From: Nitrososphaeraceae archaeon
Lineage (GTDB): Archaea; Thermoproteota; Nitrososphaeria; Nitrososphaerales; Nitrososphaeraceae
Length of the DNA: 28,746 nt
Assembly (NCBI GenBank): GCA_029240395.1
Contig: JAREAJ010000001.1
Location: 1-28,746 of the forward strand
Direction: 5' to 3'
Of the stretch, positions 20,932-28,746 are shown piece after piece. Every line of letters starts with the position of its first letter. The first letter of the stretch is position 1. A program made the translations under genes and the position numbers. The notes beneath the pieces are model-generated. The model made no database searches. It worked only from the letters and a program-made list of their open reading frames with translations, and was not told where the DNA came from.

Positions 20932-23748
20932 ATGCTAAGCGGAGGCAGGGTTTTATTGCGCAGTGGAGAATTTGCGTTTGAAACTAGACATTTGTTGATT
21001 ATTGCTGTTCTTGTTATCTGTTTTACGACAGCGTTTATTATGCGTGCTTACCCTATGAAATATGGATTCTACCTCAATGAATTCGATCCTTATTTTGACT
21101 ACCGTGCTACAAAATACATTGTAGACCATGGTCTTGGGGCGTATTTAAGTTGGCATGATACGATGTCGTGGTACCCGGAGGGAAGGAATATCCCTGCTAC
21201 CTCCCAGTCTGGTCTTCATATAGTTGCTGCGTATATGTATCAAATATTTGGAGGCTCGACAACGCTCTTAGATTTCACCATCCTTCTTCCTGCTGTTCTA
21301 GGATCCCTAACAACAATAGTCATGTTTGCATTGGTAAGAACCATTGGTGGCACTTCAGCAGGTCTATTTTCTGCTCTCTTGTTTGCATTTACCCCGGCTA
21401 TCATATCGAGGGGAAACCTGGGCTGGTTCAAATCAGAGCCTCTTGGATTGTTTCTAGGTTTGCTGGCTGTTTATCTTTTCCTTTCAGCGATAAAAGGAAA
21501 TCGAATTAGGCTTACTATAGTCAAGGCAGTAGGAGCGGGTCTTCTTCTCGGGCTTGCAAATGCTTCGTGGGGTGGAATCCAATATTTCAGCATTCCTCTT
21601 TCGTTGTTTTTCATAGCACTTCCTTTTTTCCAGCGGGATACCAAAATCCCAGTGTACGTCGCTATCGCACTTACAATTGCTGCGCTGATTAGTGCGGGCG
21701 CCTTCCCAAGGCCTGGAATATCTTTTGTATTAGGATTGCCTGGCATTGCGTTGATAGGGGGCACGGTATTTCTGGTAATTGCAACCTTCTTAAGCAAGGT
21801 CTCTTCGCCTGGAAAACGCTTGCGTAATTTGCTAATTCTTTTGGCCGCCTTTGCTGTAGTATCAGCCGCGGTTCTAATTTCCGGCAGTTACTATTCTGCC
21901 TCCTTTAGATATCTTAATGCGATCAATCCCTTTCTCTCAGCAGTTAATCCACTGACCGAATCAGTAGCCGAGCACTTCACTCCGACGCTGGTCGACTACT
22001 TCACTCAATATTCGATACTCTTGATGTTTGCAGGATTCGGAGCATGGATGGCTTTCAGGACTCGAGATAAGATGTCTATATTCGCACTTATCATCGGTCT
22101 TACTGGACTTTATGTTAGTGCGACATTTGCAAGGTTACTTGTCTATGCCTCTATAGGCATCATTATCCTTGCAGGCCTGGGACTCTACTATACGACAAGA
22201 AGTGTTCTGGAATACAGGGAGGCAAGCATCACGGAAAGGTCCTCTTTGTCTCCCAAGGGATCTAAAGCAAGAAAGAAATTGGAAACAATGAACATAAAGA
22301 GTAGTAAAAATTTCCTAGTAAAGGCCGGATATATTGTCTTTATTACGTTCATACTTGCTGTCCCAATGATATATCCACCAAACTCAAACTGGCTTAGCTT
22401 GGCAGACATACCGCCTTCGATCGCGAATGGTGGGACTGGTTATCGACTAACGACAACAGACTGGCTAGATGCTCTCCAGTGGATTGAAGAAAACACTCCT
22501 CAAGATTCAGTAATTGCCTCTTGGTGGGATTACGGATATTGGATCACAACACTCGGAAATCGAACAAGTTTAGCAGACAACGCCACAATTAATCAGACTC
22601 GAATTGCAACTCTGGCCAAGATGTTCATAGAAGAGCCAGACGCAGGAATAAGGATAGCAAAAGATTTGAAAGCAGATTACATCTTGATTTACCTTGTCGC
22701 CCAACGTTTTCCCGGAATGAACACCACTTCCTTTTACACACTTGGGAACGGTGGCGATGAGAGTAAGAAACAATGGTTCATGAGAATAGGCGGCTTTGAT
22801 GAGCGCAACTACCTGGAGCAAGACGGCGTTACTCCTACGCCTAGGTTCTGGAACGCAACTTTGCTTGGCGAACTTATTCCTTTCACCCCTGTAACTTATG
22901 CTTCTTTTCAGAACGGAATGTTAACCAACATCCAGGAGGATTATTCACCAGGCACATTAGGTCTGTATGCACAGGACGTCAAGTTTCCCGCTAACGAAAC
23001 TGCCAACCAACCATTAAGTTTGGTATATTCATCGCCTAGTTTTAGGAGCAACAATAATGGACTGGTCTTTGGTGTCCTTCTTTACAAAGTTAACCACAAT
23101 TATAACCCCGCACTTCCTGTGGACGCAAAAACGGGCTCTTTGCAGGAGACGAATAGTACGAATATATTGTCTGCCAATTCCTCGGTGTCAGCAAATAATG
23201 TAACAACTACAGCAGGAGAAATGAATTTGGCTGAAAATGCCACTAAACCTGGGCAAGTTGCTACCATTGATACTTCTCAAGGTCCCATAAAAATAGAGTT
23301 CTTTCCTGATGCTGCTCCCAATCATGTCAGCAACTTCATTTCACTTGCAAAAACTGGTTTTTATGACGATACATTGTTCCATAGAATAGAAGACGGGTTT
23401 GTCATTCAGGGTGGAGACAACAACACAAAGTCTAGCGGTACATCGCGGGAGACATGGGGAACAGGAAACCCGGGTCACACAGTGGAGGCTGAATTTAGTG
23501 ATATTCCACATGAACGCGGCATTGTTTCGATGGCCAGGGCAGCCGATCCAAACAGCGCAGGTTCACAATTCTTTATCGTTTTGAATGACTCTCAGTTCCT
23601 GGACAATCAGTATACTGTGTTTGGTAAAGTAATAGAGGGAATGGATGTGGTAGACAAGATAGCTACTATAAATACGAACAAAGAGAATCAACCCATTGAC
23701 CCTGAACAGGCGCGAATCAAGTCAGTGAGAACAGAGGAAACCTCTTAA
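20932..23748 (+). CDS. aglB: Oligosaccharyltransferase AglB/STT3 fused to a C-terminal cyclophilin
   Basis: A 938-residue membrane enzyme. The N-terminal ~440 residues hold about 12-13 hydrophobic segments and the DPYFDYR motif (near 52) for metal and lipid-linked glycan binding. A soluble part follows with the catalytic-site signature WWDYG (531-535), the mark of STT3/AglB. It transfers a lipid-linked glycan to Asn in N-x-S/T on the outer face. From about residue 774 there is a complete cyclophilin peptidyl-prolyl isomerase: FHRIEDGFVIQGGD, SMARAADPNSAGSQFFIV and LDNQYTVFGKV, with the key Arg, Phe and Gln kept. The linker (about 735-772) contains four sequons (NST, NSS, NVT, NAT), so it may be glycosylated by its own enzyme. 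TTG 20923 is an alternative start, but a TATA-like CTTAAAAAA at 20900-20908 fits a leaderless ATG at 20932. Confidence 0.88.
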   Translation: MLSGGRVLLRSGEFAFETRHLLIIAVLVICFTTAFIMRAYPMKYGFYLNEFDPYFDYRATKYIVDHGLGAYLSWHDTMSWYPEGRNIPATSQSGLHIVAAYMYQIFGGSTTLLDFTILLPAVLGSLTTIVMFALVRTIGGTSAGLFSALLFAFTPAIISRGNLGWFKSEPLGLFLGLLAVYLFLSAIKGNRIRLTIVKAVGAGLLLGLANASWGGIQYFSIPLSLFFIALPFFQRDTKIPVYVAIALTIAALISAGAFPRPGISFVLGLPGIALIGGTVFLVIATFLSKVSSPGKRLRNLLILLAAFAVVSAAVLISGSYYSASFRYLNAINPFLSAVNPLTESVAEHFTPTLVDYFTQYSILLMFAGFGAWMAFRTRDKMSIFALIIGLTGLYVSATFARLLVYASIGIIILAGLGLYYTTRSVLEYREASITERSSLSPKGSKARKKLETMNIKSSKNFLVKAGYIVFITFILAVPMIYPPNSNWLSLADIPPSIANGGTGYRLTTTDWLDALQWIEENTPQDSVIASWWDYGYWITTLGNRTSLADNATINQTRIATLAKMFIEEPDAGIRIAKDLKADYILIYLVAQRFPGMNTTSFYTLGNGGDESKKQWFMRIGGFDERNYLEQDGVTPTPRFWNATLLGELIPFTPVTYASFQNGMLTNIQEDYSPGTLGLYAQDVKFPANETANQPLSLVYSSPSFRSNNNGLVFGVLLYKVNHNYNPALPVDAKTGSLQETNSTNILSANSSVSANNVTTTAGEMNLAENATKPGQVATIDTSQGPIKIEFFPDAAPNHVSNFISLAKTGFYDDTLFHRIEDGFVIQGGDNNTKSSGTSRETWGTGNPGHTVEAEFSDIPHERGIVSMARAADPNSAGSQFFIVLNDSQFLDNQYTVFGKVIEGMDVVDKIATINTNKENQPIDPEQARIKSVRTEETS

Positions 23749-23979
23749 TTGATAGTCCCGAAAATTTTCCTGAAAAGTGAATCCAGCTTAGAACTCGCTT
23801 AGAAGGTTATAAGAGGCAGGTAGGTCTCTTCATTACTCTTATACCAGAAGGACGTGGCCGTGATCCTTGAGTACTTCGATCCACAAGTTTACTGCTAAAA
23901 ATTATTCCAAGCGAGGGCTAACCTAGTGAAATTGCTAGTGCTAACCCAATTGAGCTTATTTATCTATACAAATTAGAAT

Positions 23980-24138
23980 TTACTTTCTTGCGCATGCTGG
24001 ACAACCCTTCGAGGTATCATATTCTATTGCGTGTATCGGACAAGATAACCAAGCAATACCCTTTTCGCTTGTGCTTCTGGAAAGAATGTCCTTCGATTTA
24101 TGCTTTTTATTTGATGACTTTTTCTTCAATCCTTTCAA
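23980..24138 (-). CDS. Small basic Cys/His protein (52 aa), below usual calling length
   Basis: A minus-strand frame from TTG 24138 (or TTG 24129) encodes about 52 residues: a very basic N-terminus (KKKSSNKKHKSK), then GIAWLSCPIHAIEYDTSKGCPACARK at the end, of which CPIH and CPAC form a C-x2-H plus C-x2-C pair likely to bind zinc. No family is recognised. A TATA-like element (TTTTTATATT on the complement, about 24163-24172) lies about 28 bases before TTG 24138, giving a leaderless start; AAAGGA before TTG 24129 would be a Shine-Dalgarno for the second. It is the only coding candidate found between 23749 and 24378; the remaining bases of that interval show AT-rich sequence without clear signals. 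Confidence 0.5.
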   Translation of the reverse strand: MKGLKKKSSNKKHKSKDILSRSTSEKGIAWLSCPIHAIEYDTSKGCPACARK

Positions 24139-24378
24139 CTAAATATGTTATCGAGGGCTAATATAAAAAGCCGAGGGTCTCTAGATTTATTCTTTTGTTT
24201 TTAACAAATATACACACTCTTGCCTTGCTTTTAAAAAGTTGTAAATTGTTATAGATCTACTTACGTTATATCATTATTGCTTGCTTTGACGGCTTGTGGT
24301 ATTTTCTTATCTAATAAATCACTGATACAACAAAAAAAAGACGTTATGAAGGTATCAGTAAAATCGCTAAAATTCTAT

Positions 24379-24672
24379 CTATGCTTGGATTGGGGTCATC
24401 TTATCTATGAGGCGAGCATTAACAATTTGACCGTCTTTTTCCATAACAAGAAGATCAACAGTGAATTGTGTTCCTTGAAGGAGAAACGTTACTTGGATAT
24501 CCCATGAATCCTTTCTGTCCTCGGTTGGTAGTCCGCCTTTCACAACCAGTTGGTCGGATATATACGGAAGCATCTCTCTGATTTTCAGATCCTTGTATTC
24601 TGGACCGTATAAGATTTCGATCGCCTTCCGTGCAGCCTCTTCGGCGTCGCTTCTTGTCTTGACCGGTTTCAT
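24379..24672 (-). CDS. Hypothetical protein (97 aa)
   Basis: No family recognised. The 97 residues have a helical N-terminus (RSDAEEAARKAIEIL) followed by alternating strand-like segments (DSWDIQVTFLLQGTQFTVDLLVMEKDGQ in parts) and a short tail. The arrangement of one helix and a curved sheet resembles small cystatin-like or NTF2-like folds, but this is only an impression. There is no cysteine, signal or membrane segment. The start ATG is well supported: TATAAAA on the complement at 24697-24703 is 28 bases upstream, implying a leaderless mRNA. The plus-strand frame that overlaps it (from 24277) is judged a shadow. Confidence 0.68.
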   Translation of the reverse strand: MKPVKTRSDAEEAARKAIEILYGPEYKDLKIREMLPYISDQLVVKGGLPTEDRKDSWDIQVTFLLQGTQFTVDLLVMEKDGQIVNARLIDKMTPIQA

Positions 24673-24696
24673 AGTCCTGACTTTACCCTCCCCTTC

Positions 24697-24703
24697 TATA
24701 AAA
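24697..24703 (-). promoter_or_regulatory. TATA box for the 97-aa gene
   Basis: On the plus strand the bases read TATAAAA, followed by AGTG; on the minus strand TTTTATA lies with its centre about 28 bases before the ATG at 24672. The position fits archaeal promoters and a leaderless transcript. Confidence 0.5.
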
Positions 24704-25320
24704 GTGTCGGTCTCTTTTCAAGTGAATTTAGAATAAATTGTATAACATTGACGGTGGCAAACGTTTGGACGGTTTGGTTTCAGCAAGAGAATCATTAAGG
24801 GTCAACGTTAATTCTACGAAGAACAGTATTAAGAACCATATCCTGTTCTCCAATCCCCTCTTACCGGAAGTATTTCTTGTTTAGTTTGACTTAATTTTGG
24901 ACCCGCTCCTAGGTGCTAGTTGGAAGTAAATACTGCTGAGATGGATTGTTTCGCCTTAAGCGCGCAAAGTATAGGAAACAAAGGATTCTTTATCAATTTG
25001 ACAACAAGAATATTTTGCTTACAGCGTATGTAATTGTAAGAGAACGAAACTATGCAGATATAACTGATGAAATTAGGAAACCTAGACACCACCATGACAA
25101 AAAAGTTCTATAAGGATTCTCATCGTTACCTGGCGACAAAGGTTATGTTGTTAAGATTCTCTGATTCGGTAGACGATGGAATATGGTAAAAACTAGTCCG
25201 ATCGGGGATTATCAGAAAGGTATATCGAGCGGGCTTGTTACAGTGTCTGTAGTACTTTTGCGTTATACTTCATTCGATTCAAATATTAATCGCTGATGTA
25301 ATGCTGTATGACTATATTCT
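24704..25320. other. Gene-poor intergenic region before the thermosome gene
   Basis: About 620 bases without a convincing gene. Two overlapping plus-strand frames are possible: TTG 24946 to 25113 (55 residues, basic) and ATG 25067 to 25189 (40 residues). No tRNA-like or repeat structure was seen. The promoter of the downstream gene is probably near TCAAATATTAATC (25278-25290), about 30-40 bases before its ATG. Confidence 0.45.
24946..25113 (+). CDS. Possible small basic ORF (55 aa)
   Basis: A TTG frame with protein-like composition: a basic start (FRLKRAKYRKQR), a hydrophobic strand (NILLTAYVIVRERN), then a charged tail containing RHHHDKK. There is no Shine-Dalgarno and no well-placed TATA box, and a different frame overlaps its end. 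It may be a remnant or chance frame. Confidence 0.2.
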   Translation: MFRLKRAKYRKQRILYQFDNKNILLTAYVIVRERNYADITDEIRKPRHHHDKKVL

Positions 25321-27021
25321 ATGGTTCAATCACGGCAGTTATTTGGAGAAGGTTTTCAGCGCACCCATGGCAATCAAGCCCGGAGGTACAATCTCCTTGC
25401 TGCCAGGCTAATAGCAGACATAGCAAAAGGCCTACTGGGCCCTCGAGGAATGGAAAAGATGTTCATTGATATACTCGGCGAAACTACGGTAACAAAGGAT
25501 GGAGCAACGCTTCTCCGCAAAATAGATGTCGAGCATCCAGCAGCAAAGGTAATTATCGAGTCTTCCAACGCCGTCGACAACGAAGTAGGTGATGGAACTA
25601 TATCAGTCGTGGTATTTGCTGGCGCTTTGATTCAGAAGGCGGACGAATTGTTGGACCAAGGTATTTCCCCATCTTCAATCGCCGATGGCTATTCTAAAGC
25701 CTTGGAATTCTCTCTTAAGATTGCCGGAACTCTGTCAGAGCAAAGAGACAATTCTGATAGTGAAACAATGTTGTCCTTGGCAAAGACTTGTTTGTATCCG
25801 AAACTAGCACCAATGGTTGAAGTAATAGATAATGTGGCTAGGATCGTTGTTAACGCTGTGATTGCAGTGTCGGATATGCGAAACAATAGGGCACACATTG
25901 ATAATATAAAGATAGAAGAAAAAATAGGGAATACTTCTGATACCAGGCTTGTCGATGGTATAGTAGTGGATAAGACAATTGATAGTCCCGCTATGCCAAA
26001 AAGTCTTAACAATGCAAAGATTTTACTTATAGATCAAGATCTGGAGGACAAGAACACAAAGATTGATGCTGAAGTCCGGCTGGACTCCGCGACTGAAATT
26101 AAGCAGTTCTTGCATGCGGCGTCTAGAAAGCTCAAAAACAGGATTCAGAATATAATTAATTCAGGAGCAAATGTTGTCATATCAAGGAAGGGAATTAATC
26201 CAATTGCACAGCAGTATTTGGCTGAAGCAAAAATCATTTCTCTAAGGAGAGTGAAGGAGAATGATATCCATTGGATTGAAAAGGCCACCGGGGCAAATGT
26301 AGTAAACGATATAGACAATATTAGCTTAGAACCGTTTTTAGGCTATGCTGGAAGTGTTTACGAGACAAATATCGGAGGAGACAAGATGGTATTCGTAGAA
26401 CGGTGCATCAACCCAAATTCCGTAACAATTCTATTAAGAGCAAGCACCAAAGTCGCTTTAGACGAATTTCATCGCTCTGCGTTAAATGCTATTAATGTGT
26501 TACGGGACTTCATTATCAAACCAAATATTGTGTACGGAGGTGGGTCATTTGAGGCTATAGTTGCAAGCGAGGTAAAAAAGCTGTCGACTATAACAAGAGG
26601 TAGGACACAAATTGTAATGGAAAAGTTTGCTGATGCCCTCGAAGAGATACCATTAACTATAGCTAAAAACGCCGGAATGGATGAATTAGACACCAGATCA
26701 GAATTGAGGGCGAAAACGTATAGAAGCACAGGTAGCAAAGTAAAGTGGTTTGGGATAAACCCGACGGAAAGAAAAATAGACGACATGCGATCAAATACCG
26801 TCGTGGAACCCGCTCTTGTGAAAGAGCAAGTGCTGAAAACCGCCGTTGAATCTGCCATTCTCTTAGTAAGGGTTGACGATGTACTAATGATGAAACCAGT
26901 AATGAATACCCATACGCATGCTGATGGAACACAACATGCTCATGCTGGCGGGGATAACAAACATGATCACTATTTTGACAGGTTAGGAAAGCAGCAACGC
27001 CCAATGCACCATTACTATTAG
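25321..27021 (+). CDS. Divergent thermosome (group II chaperonin) subunit
   Basis: The 566-residue protein is a group II chaperonin: LLGPRGMEKM (38-47), TKDGATLL (58-65), HPAAK, VGDGTISVVV (89-98), and NIVYGGGSFE (402-411). Thermosomes fold proteins in two stacked rings. Three departures are visible. First, the conserved catalytic Asp (in LEDAL, 17 residues before the GGG motif; GroEL Asp398, Mm-Cpn Asp386) is Asn389 here (SALNAI). Second, the phosphate loop reads GDGTIS instead of GDGTTS. Third, the C-terminus after 528 is His-rich (eight His between 531 and 564) rather than Gly/Met-rich. The Asn change is expected to impair ATP hydrolysis. The N-terminus is of near-usual length. It may be a paralog that co-assembles with an active subunit encoded elsewhere. 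It stands alone, with no prefoldin or partner gene nearby. Confidence 0.9.
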   Translation: MVQSRQLFGEGFQRTHGNQARRYNLLAARLIADIAKGLLGPRGMEKMFIDILGETTVTKDGATLLRKIDVEHPAAKVIIESSNAVDNEVGDGTISVVVFAGALIQKADELLDQGISPSSIADGYSKALEFSLKIAGTLSEQRDNSDSETMLSLAKTCLYPKLAPMVEVIDNVARIVVNAVIAVSDMRNNRAHIDNIKIEEKIGNTSDTRLVDGIVVDKTIDSPAMPKSLNNAKILLIDQDLEDKNTKIDAEVRLDSATEIKQFLHAASRKLKNRIQNIINSGANVVISRKGINPIAQQYLAEAKIISLRRVKENDIHWIEKATGANVVNDIDNISLEPFLGYAGSVYETNIGGDKMVFVERCINPNSVTILLRASTKVALDEFHRSALNAINVLRDFIIKPNIVYGGGSFEAIVASEVKKLSTITRGRTQIVMEKFADALEEIPLTIAKNAGMDELDTRSELRAKTYRSTGSKVKWFGINPTERKIDDMRSNTVVEPALVKEQVLKTAVESAILLVRVDDVLMMKPVMNTHTHADGTQHAHAGGDNKHDHYFDRLGKQQRPMHHYY

Positions 27022-27250
27022 TCTTTACACAGTCCACGCTTTGTTTCAATGCTTTGATCTTAAAAGCATAAAATTGCAACTGTGATTAGATATGCTGCAT
27101 AACTTTTTCTAAACATTGCAAAATCAAAACAATTTTGTGTTGAAAAAGGTAAAGTTTCTCGGGCCGCAGCGAAGATTGAATTGTGTAGGTAGAAATGAAT
27201 TGGTTTGTCTCATTTCGTATATCGGATAATACTTCTAGCTAGGAGAGTCA

Positions 27251-27640
27251 TTAATTTGATTCTAGGACGTAATGTGGAATTCTTATCGGCTCAGTGATAG
27301 TTATTATTTCTTGCTTTCCTTTATTGAGTTCTATTTGGAAAACTATCTTCCTGAGAGTCTCTGGAACCCCCGTCATTACATCATGATGGTATAAGAGTGC
27401 CCGTATTCCTTGTTCAATTGTGGATGTGCCCTTCTTCGTACGTAAACGTGATACTATATAATCACAATATAATGCTAGACATTCGTAGAGGTTAATTCTA
27501 AGCCCCTGTTTAAGCTTCTCCTTGATTTTATCTAAGGTGGGTGAGAATATGGTATCAAAAGATTCATTTGAGTACTCGAAGACTTGAGAAAACGTGGAGG
27601 TGTCTTCTTCGCCTATCGCCGTTACCCTAACAAGTATCAA
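27251..27640 (-). CDS. Urease-gamma (UreA)-like protein coupled to a ureohydrolase
   Basis: The C-terminal ~85 of 129 residues resemble urease subunit gamma: KQGLRINLYECLALYCDYI (UreA: RGLKLNYPEALALI), then an interval, then DVMTGVPETLRKIVFQIEL and ITITEPI (UreA: DVMxGVPE...VTVHxPI). The first ~45 residues are not UreA-like. The match is by eye; an unrelated fold with similar motifs is possible. The TTG start overlaps the stop of the upstream ureohydrolase by 3 bases (TTGA), so translation is coupled and the two products are probably made together. No UreB or UreC is next to it. Ureohydrolases release urea, so an adaptor, urea-handling or metal-related role is conceivable. A stand-alone UreA-like protein here is unusual. 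Confidence 0.6.
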   Translation of the reverse strand: MILVRVTAIGEEDTSTFSQVFEYSNESFDTIFSPTLDKIKEKLKQGLRINLYECLALYCDYIVSRLRTKKGTSTIEQGIRALLYHHDVMTGVPETLRKIVFQIELNKGKQEIITITEPIRIPHYVLESN

Positions 27641-28746
27641 CTTTTTCTTTTTTGAGGTTTAGCTTTAGGTTTTCCGAAGTCATAAGTGTGTCCGGTACCT
27701 CTATAAAACTTGGGTCTAACCGGGTTACCTTCTACCTCACCCTTCTTCGTGAGAGACAAGCCAGCCAACAGCTCAACAATTAGTCTATTTGCTAGACCAG
27801 ATGTAATACCTCCATTGTATGAATTCTGATCACTGACATCGTAGTTGGGAGCTACCTCCACTAAGTCGAAAGCGAATTTGTTCGGATCAAACGAAGTGGA
27901 AAGTAATCTCATTAACTTCATTCCTTCTCGAGAGGTAAGGCCATTTGGCTCTGGTTCTCCTGTCCCGGGAGCAAAGGCTGGATCAAAAGTGTCTATGTCC
28001 CAGCTAATATACACTGCGTCAACGTTATCATTCGCCCTGTCTGCTGCTTCCTTGGCTATCTGGTCTATTCCTAACTCTTCAACGTCTAGCATAGTAAACC
28101 ACTGAAAGTCTTGGTCTGCCATCCACTTGTAGAGATCGGGACCCGGCCAGTAACCGCGTGGACCTATCAAAGTATAATTCTTGCCCTTAAGGCAGCCCAA
28201 CTCCATTATTCGTCGAATGTGTGCTCCGTGATCATATTTAAAACCGCAAAGCCCCTGAGGAGCGCAATCAGCATGAGTATCGATGTGAATCATCCCTATA
28301 TTTTTATATTTCTTGGCAAATGCTCGGACGTTCGCAAATGTTATTGAATGATCGCCGCCAAGCATTACAGGGATCCCATCTATATCTAATACTTCTTTTA
28401 CCTTGTTAGTCATCCTAGTGTGAGATTCTATAACATCACCAGGTGAAACGACCACATCGCCATAGTCAACTGTTCGAAATACCCCAAAAGGATCAACACC
28501 TGTTTCTATATTGAAATGCTCATATGGCGGAGAAGGTACCGTGGACGCCGCTCTAATTGCGCGAGGTCCGTATCTGGCTCCGGGTCTGATAGTTGTTGCA
28601 AAATCAAATGGCTCGCCGATAATTGCGATGTCTGGTCTTACTTTCTTTAGTTCCTCCAAGCTTTTGATCCATGGCAGTTTTAAGAATGTGGGAATACCTA
28701 CAAAAATTGGCTCGTCATTTCCCCTATACGAATCACCGTAAAATTC
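27637..28746 (-). CDS. Ureohydrolase (agmatinase/guanidinobutyrase/guanidine hydrolase family), partial at window edge
   Basis: The frame is open to the right edge, so the N-terminus lies outside; TTG 28659 is internal. The family start (FVGIPTFLKLPW) is visible just upstream of it, so most of the enzyme is here. The two-metal site is intact: GGDHS, HIDTHAD, and SWDIDTFDP. The manganese (or nickel) ligands His, Asp, His, Asp, Asp, Asp are all kept. Candidates are agmatinase (agmatine to putrescine and urea), guanidinobutyrase or guanidine hydrolase; the CAPQGLCGFKYDHG loop after the DTHAD motif, which helps set specificity, does not let me choose. The C-terminal ~40 residues (after GLSLTKKGE) are basic and low-complexity. 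Its TGA overlaps the start of a UreA-like gene, so they are coexpressed. Confidence 0.83.
   Translation of the reverse strand, partial: EFYGDSYRGNDEPIFVGIPTFLKLPWIKSLEELKKVRPDIAIIGEPFDFATTIRPGARYGPRAIRAASTVPSPPYEHFNIETGVDPFGVFRTVDYGDVVVSPGDVIESHTRMTNKVKEVLDIDGIPVMLGGDHSITFANVRAFAKKYKNIGMIHIDTHADCAPQGLCGFKYDHGAHIRRIMELGCLKGKNYTLIGPRGYWPGPDLYKWMADQDFQWFTMLDVEELGIDQIAKEAADRANDNVDAVYISWDIDTFDPAFAPGTGEPEPNGLTSREGMKLMRLLSTSFDPNKFAFDLVEVAPNYDVSDQNSYNGGITSGLANRLIVELLAGLSLTKKGEVEGNPVRPKFYRGTGHTYDFGKPKAKPQKRKS

Noticed and set aside
24277..24507. Plus-strand 76-aa frame starting with a lipobox-like MLALTACG
   Set aside because: Overlaps the minus-strand 97-aa gene, which has a TATA box at the right distance; the start is TTG, and no further signal-peptide support exists.
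24704..25320. Hidden tRNA, ncRNA or CRISPR in the gene-poor interval
   Set aside because: No TTCGAAT-type T-loop, cloverleaf pairing or regularly spaced repeats were found on either strand by eye.

Overview
The window is archaeal and most likely comes from an ammonia-oxidising Nitrososphaerota (Thaumarchaeota) of the soil Nitrososphaera/Nitrosocosmicus type. The archaeal assignment is firm: both subunits of topoisomerase VI, PCNA, RNA polymerase subunit L with transcription factor TFS, ribosomal protein eS6, aIF2-gamma, a thermosome subunit and an AglB/STT3 oligosaccharyltransferase. Many genes have a TATA element about 26 bases before an ATG, GTG or TTG start, which implies leaderless mRNAs. 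The lineage is inferred from the gene mix (cobalamin synthesis, many tiny zinc proteins, Top6B/Top6A pair) and could not be checked by a search.

Layout. 1-3950: the end of a nucleotide-sugar dehydrogenase, an MtnA-type isomerase, a MIP18/SufT (DUF59) domain fused to a PqqD-like domain, a TrmB-like methyltransferase, then small zinc and membrane proteins. 4114-6806: an accessory locus with a small Cys-rich protein, TfuA, YcaO and a divergent 58-residue peptide that resembles NHLP/Os1348-type RiPP leader peptides. 6928-9090: a divergent promoter between an unknown gene and the information-processing set rpoL, tfs, pcn. 9148-11632: aspartate kinase and a cobalamin C17-methyltransferase. 11743-16162: tyrosyl-tRNA synthetase diverging from the top6B-top6A operon. 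16191-20660: a cysteine hydrolase, two small zinc-ribbon proteins, eS6, aIF2-gamma, a PIN-domain protein and a metallo-beta-lactamase-fold hydrolase. 20932-23748: AglB fused to a cyclophilin. 23749-25320: a gene-poor stretch with two small genes. 25321-28746: a divergent thermosome subunit, then (minus strand) a ureohydrolase translationally coupled to a urease-gamma-like protein.

Best candidate for an undescribed system: YcaO plus TfuA is the enzyme pair known to make peptide thioamides (on McrA in methanogens, on thioamitide precursors in bacteria). No methyl-coenzyme M reductase is expected in this lineage. The divergent NHLP-like peptide is an obvious candidate substrate or leader, and a PqqD-type peptide-binding domain lies 2.3 kb away on a Fe-S assembly-like protein. 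Other second-look items are a thermosome whose catalytic Asp is replaced by Asn and which has a His-rich tail, the AglB-cyclophilin fusion with a sequon-rich linker, the urease-gamma-like/ureohydrolase pair, a PIP-box-like motif at the end of Top6B, and several small zinc proteins below usual gene-calling length.

No tRNA, rRNA, CRISPR array, insertion sequence or integrase was recognised.
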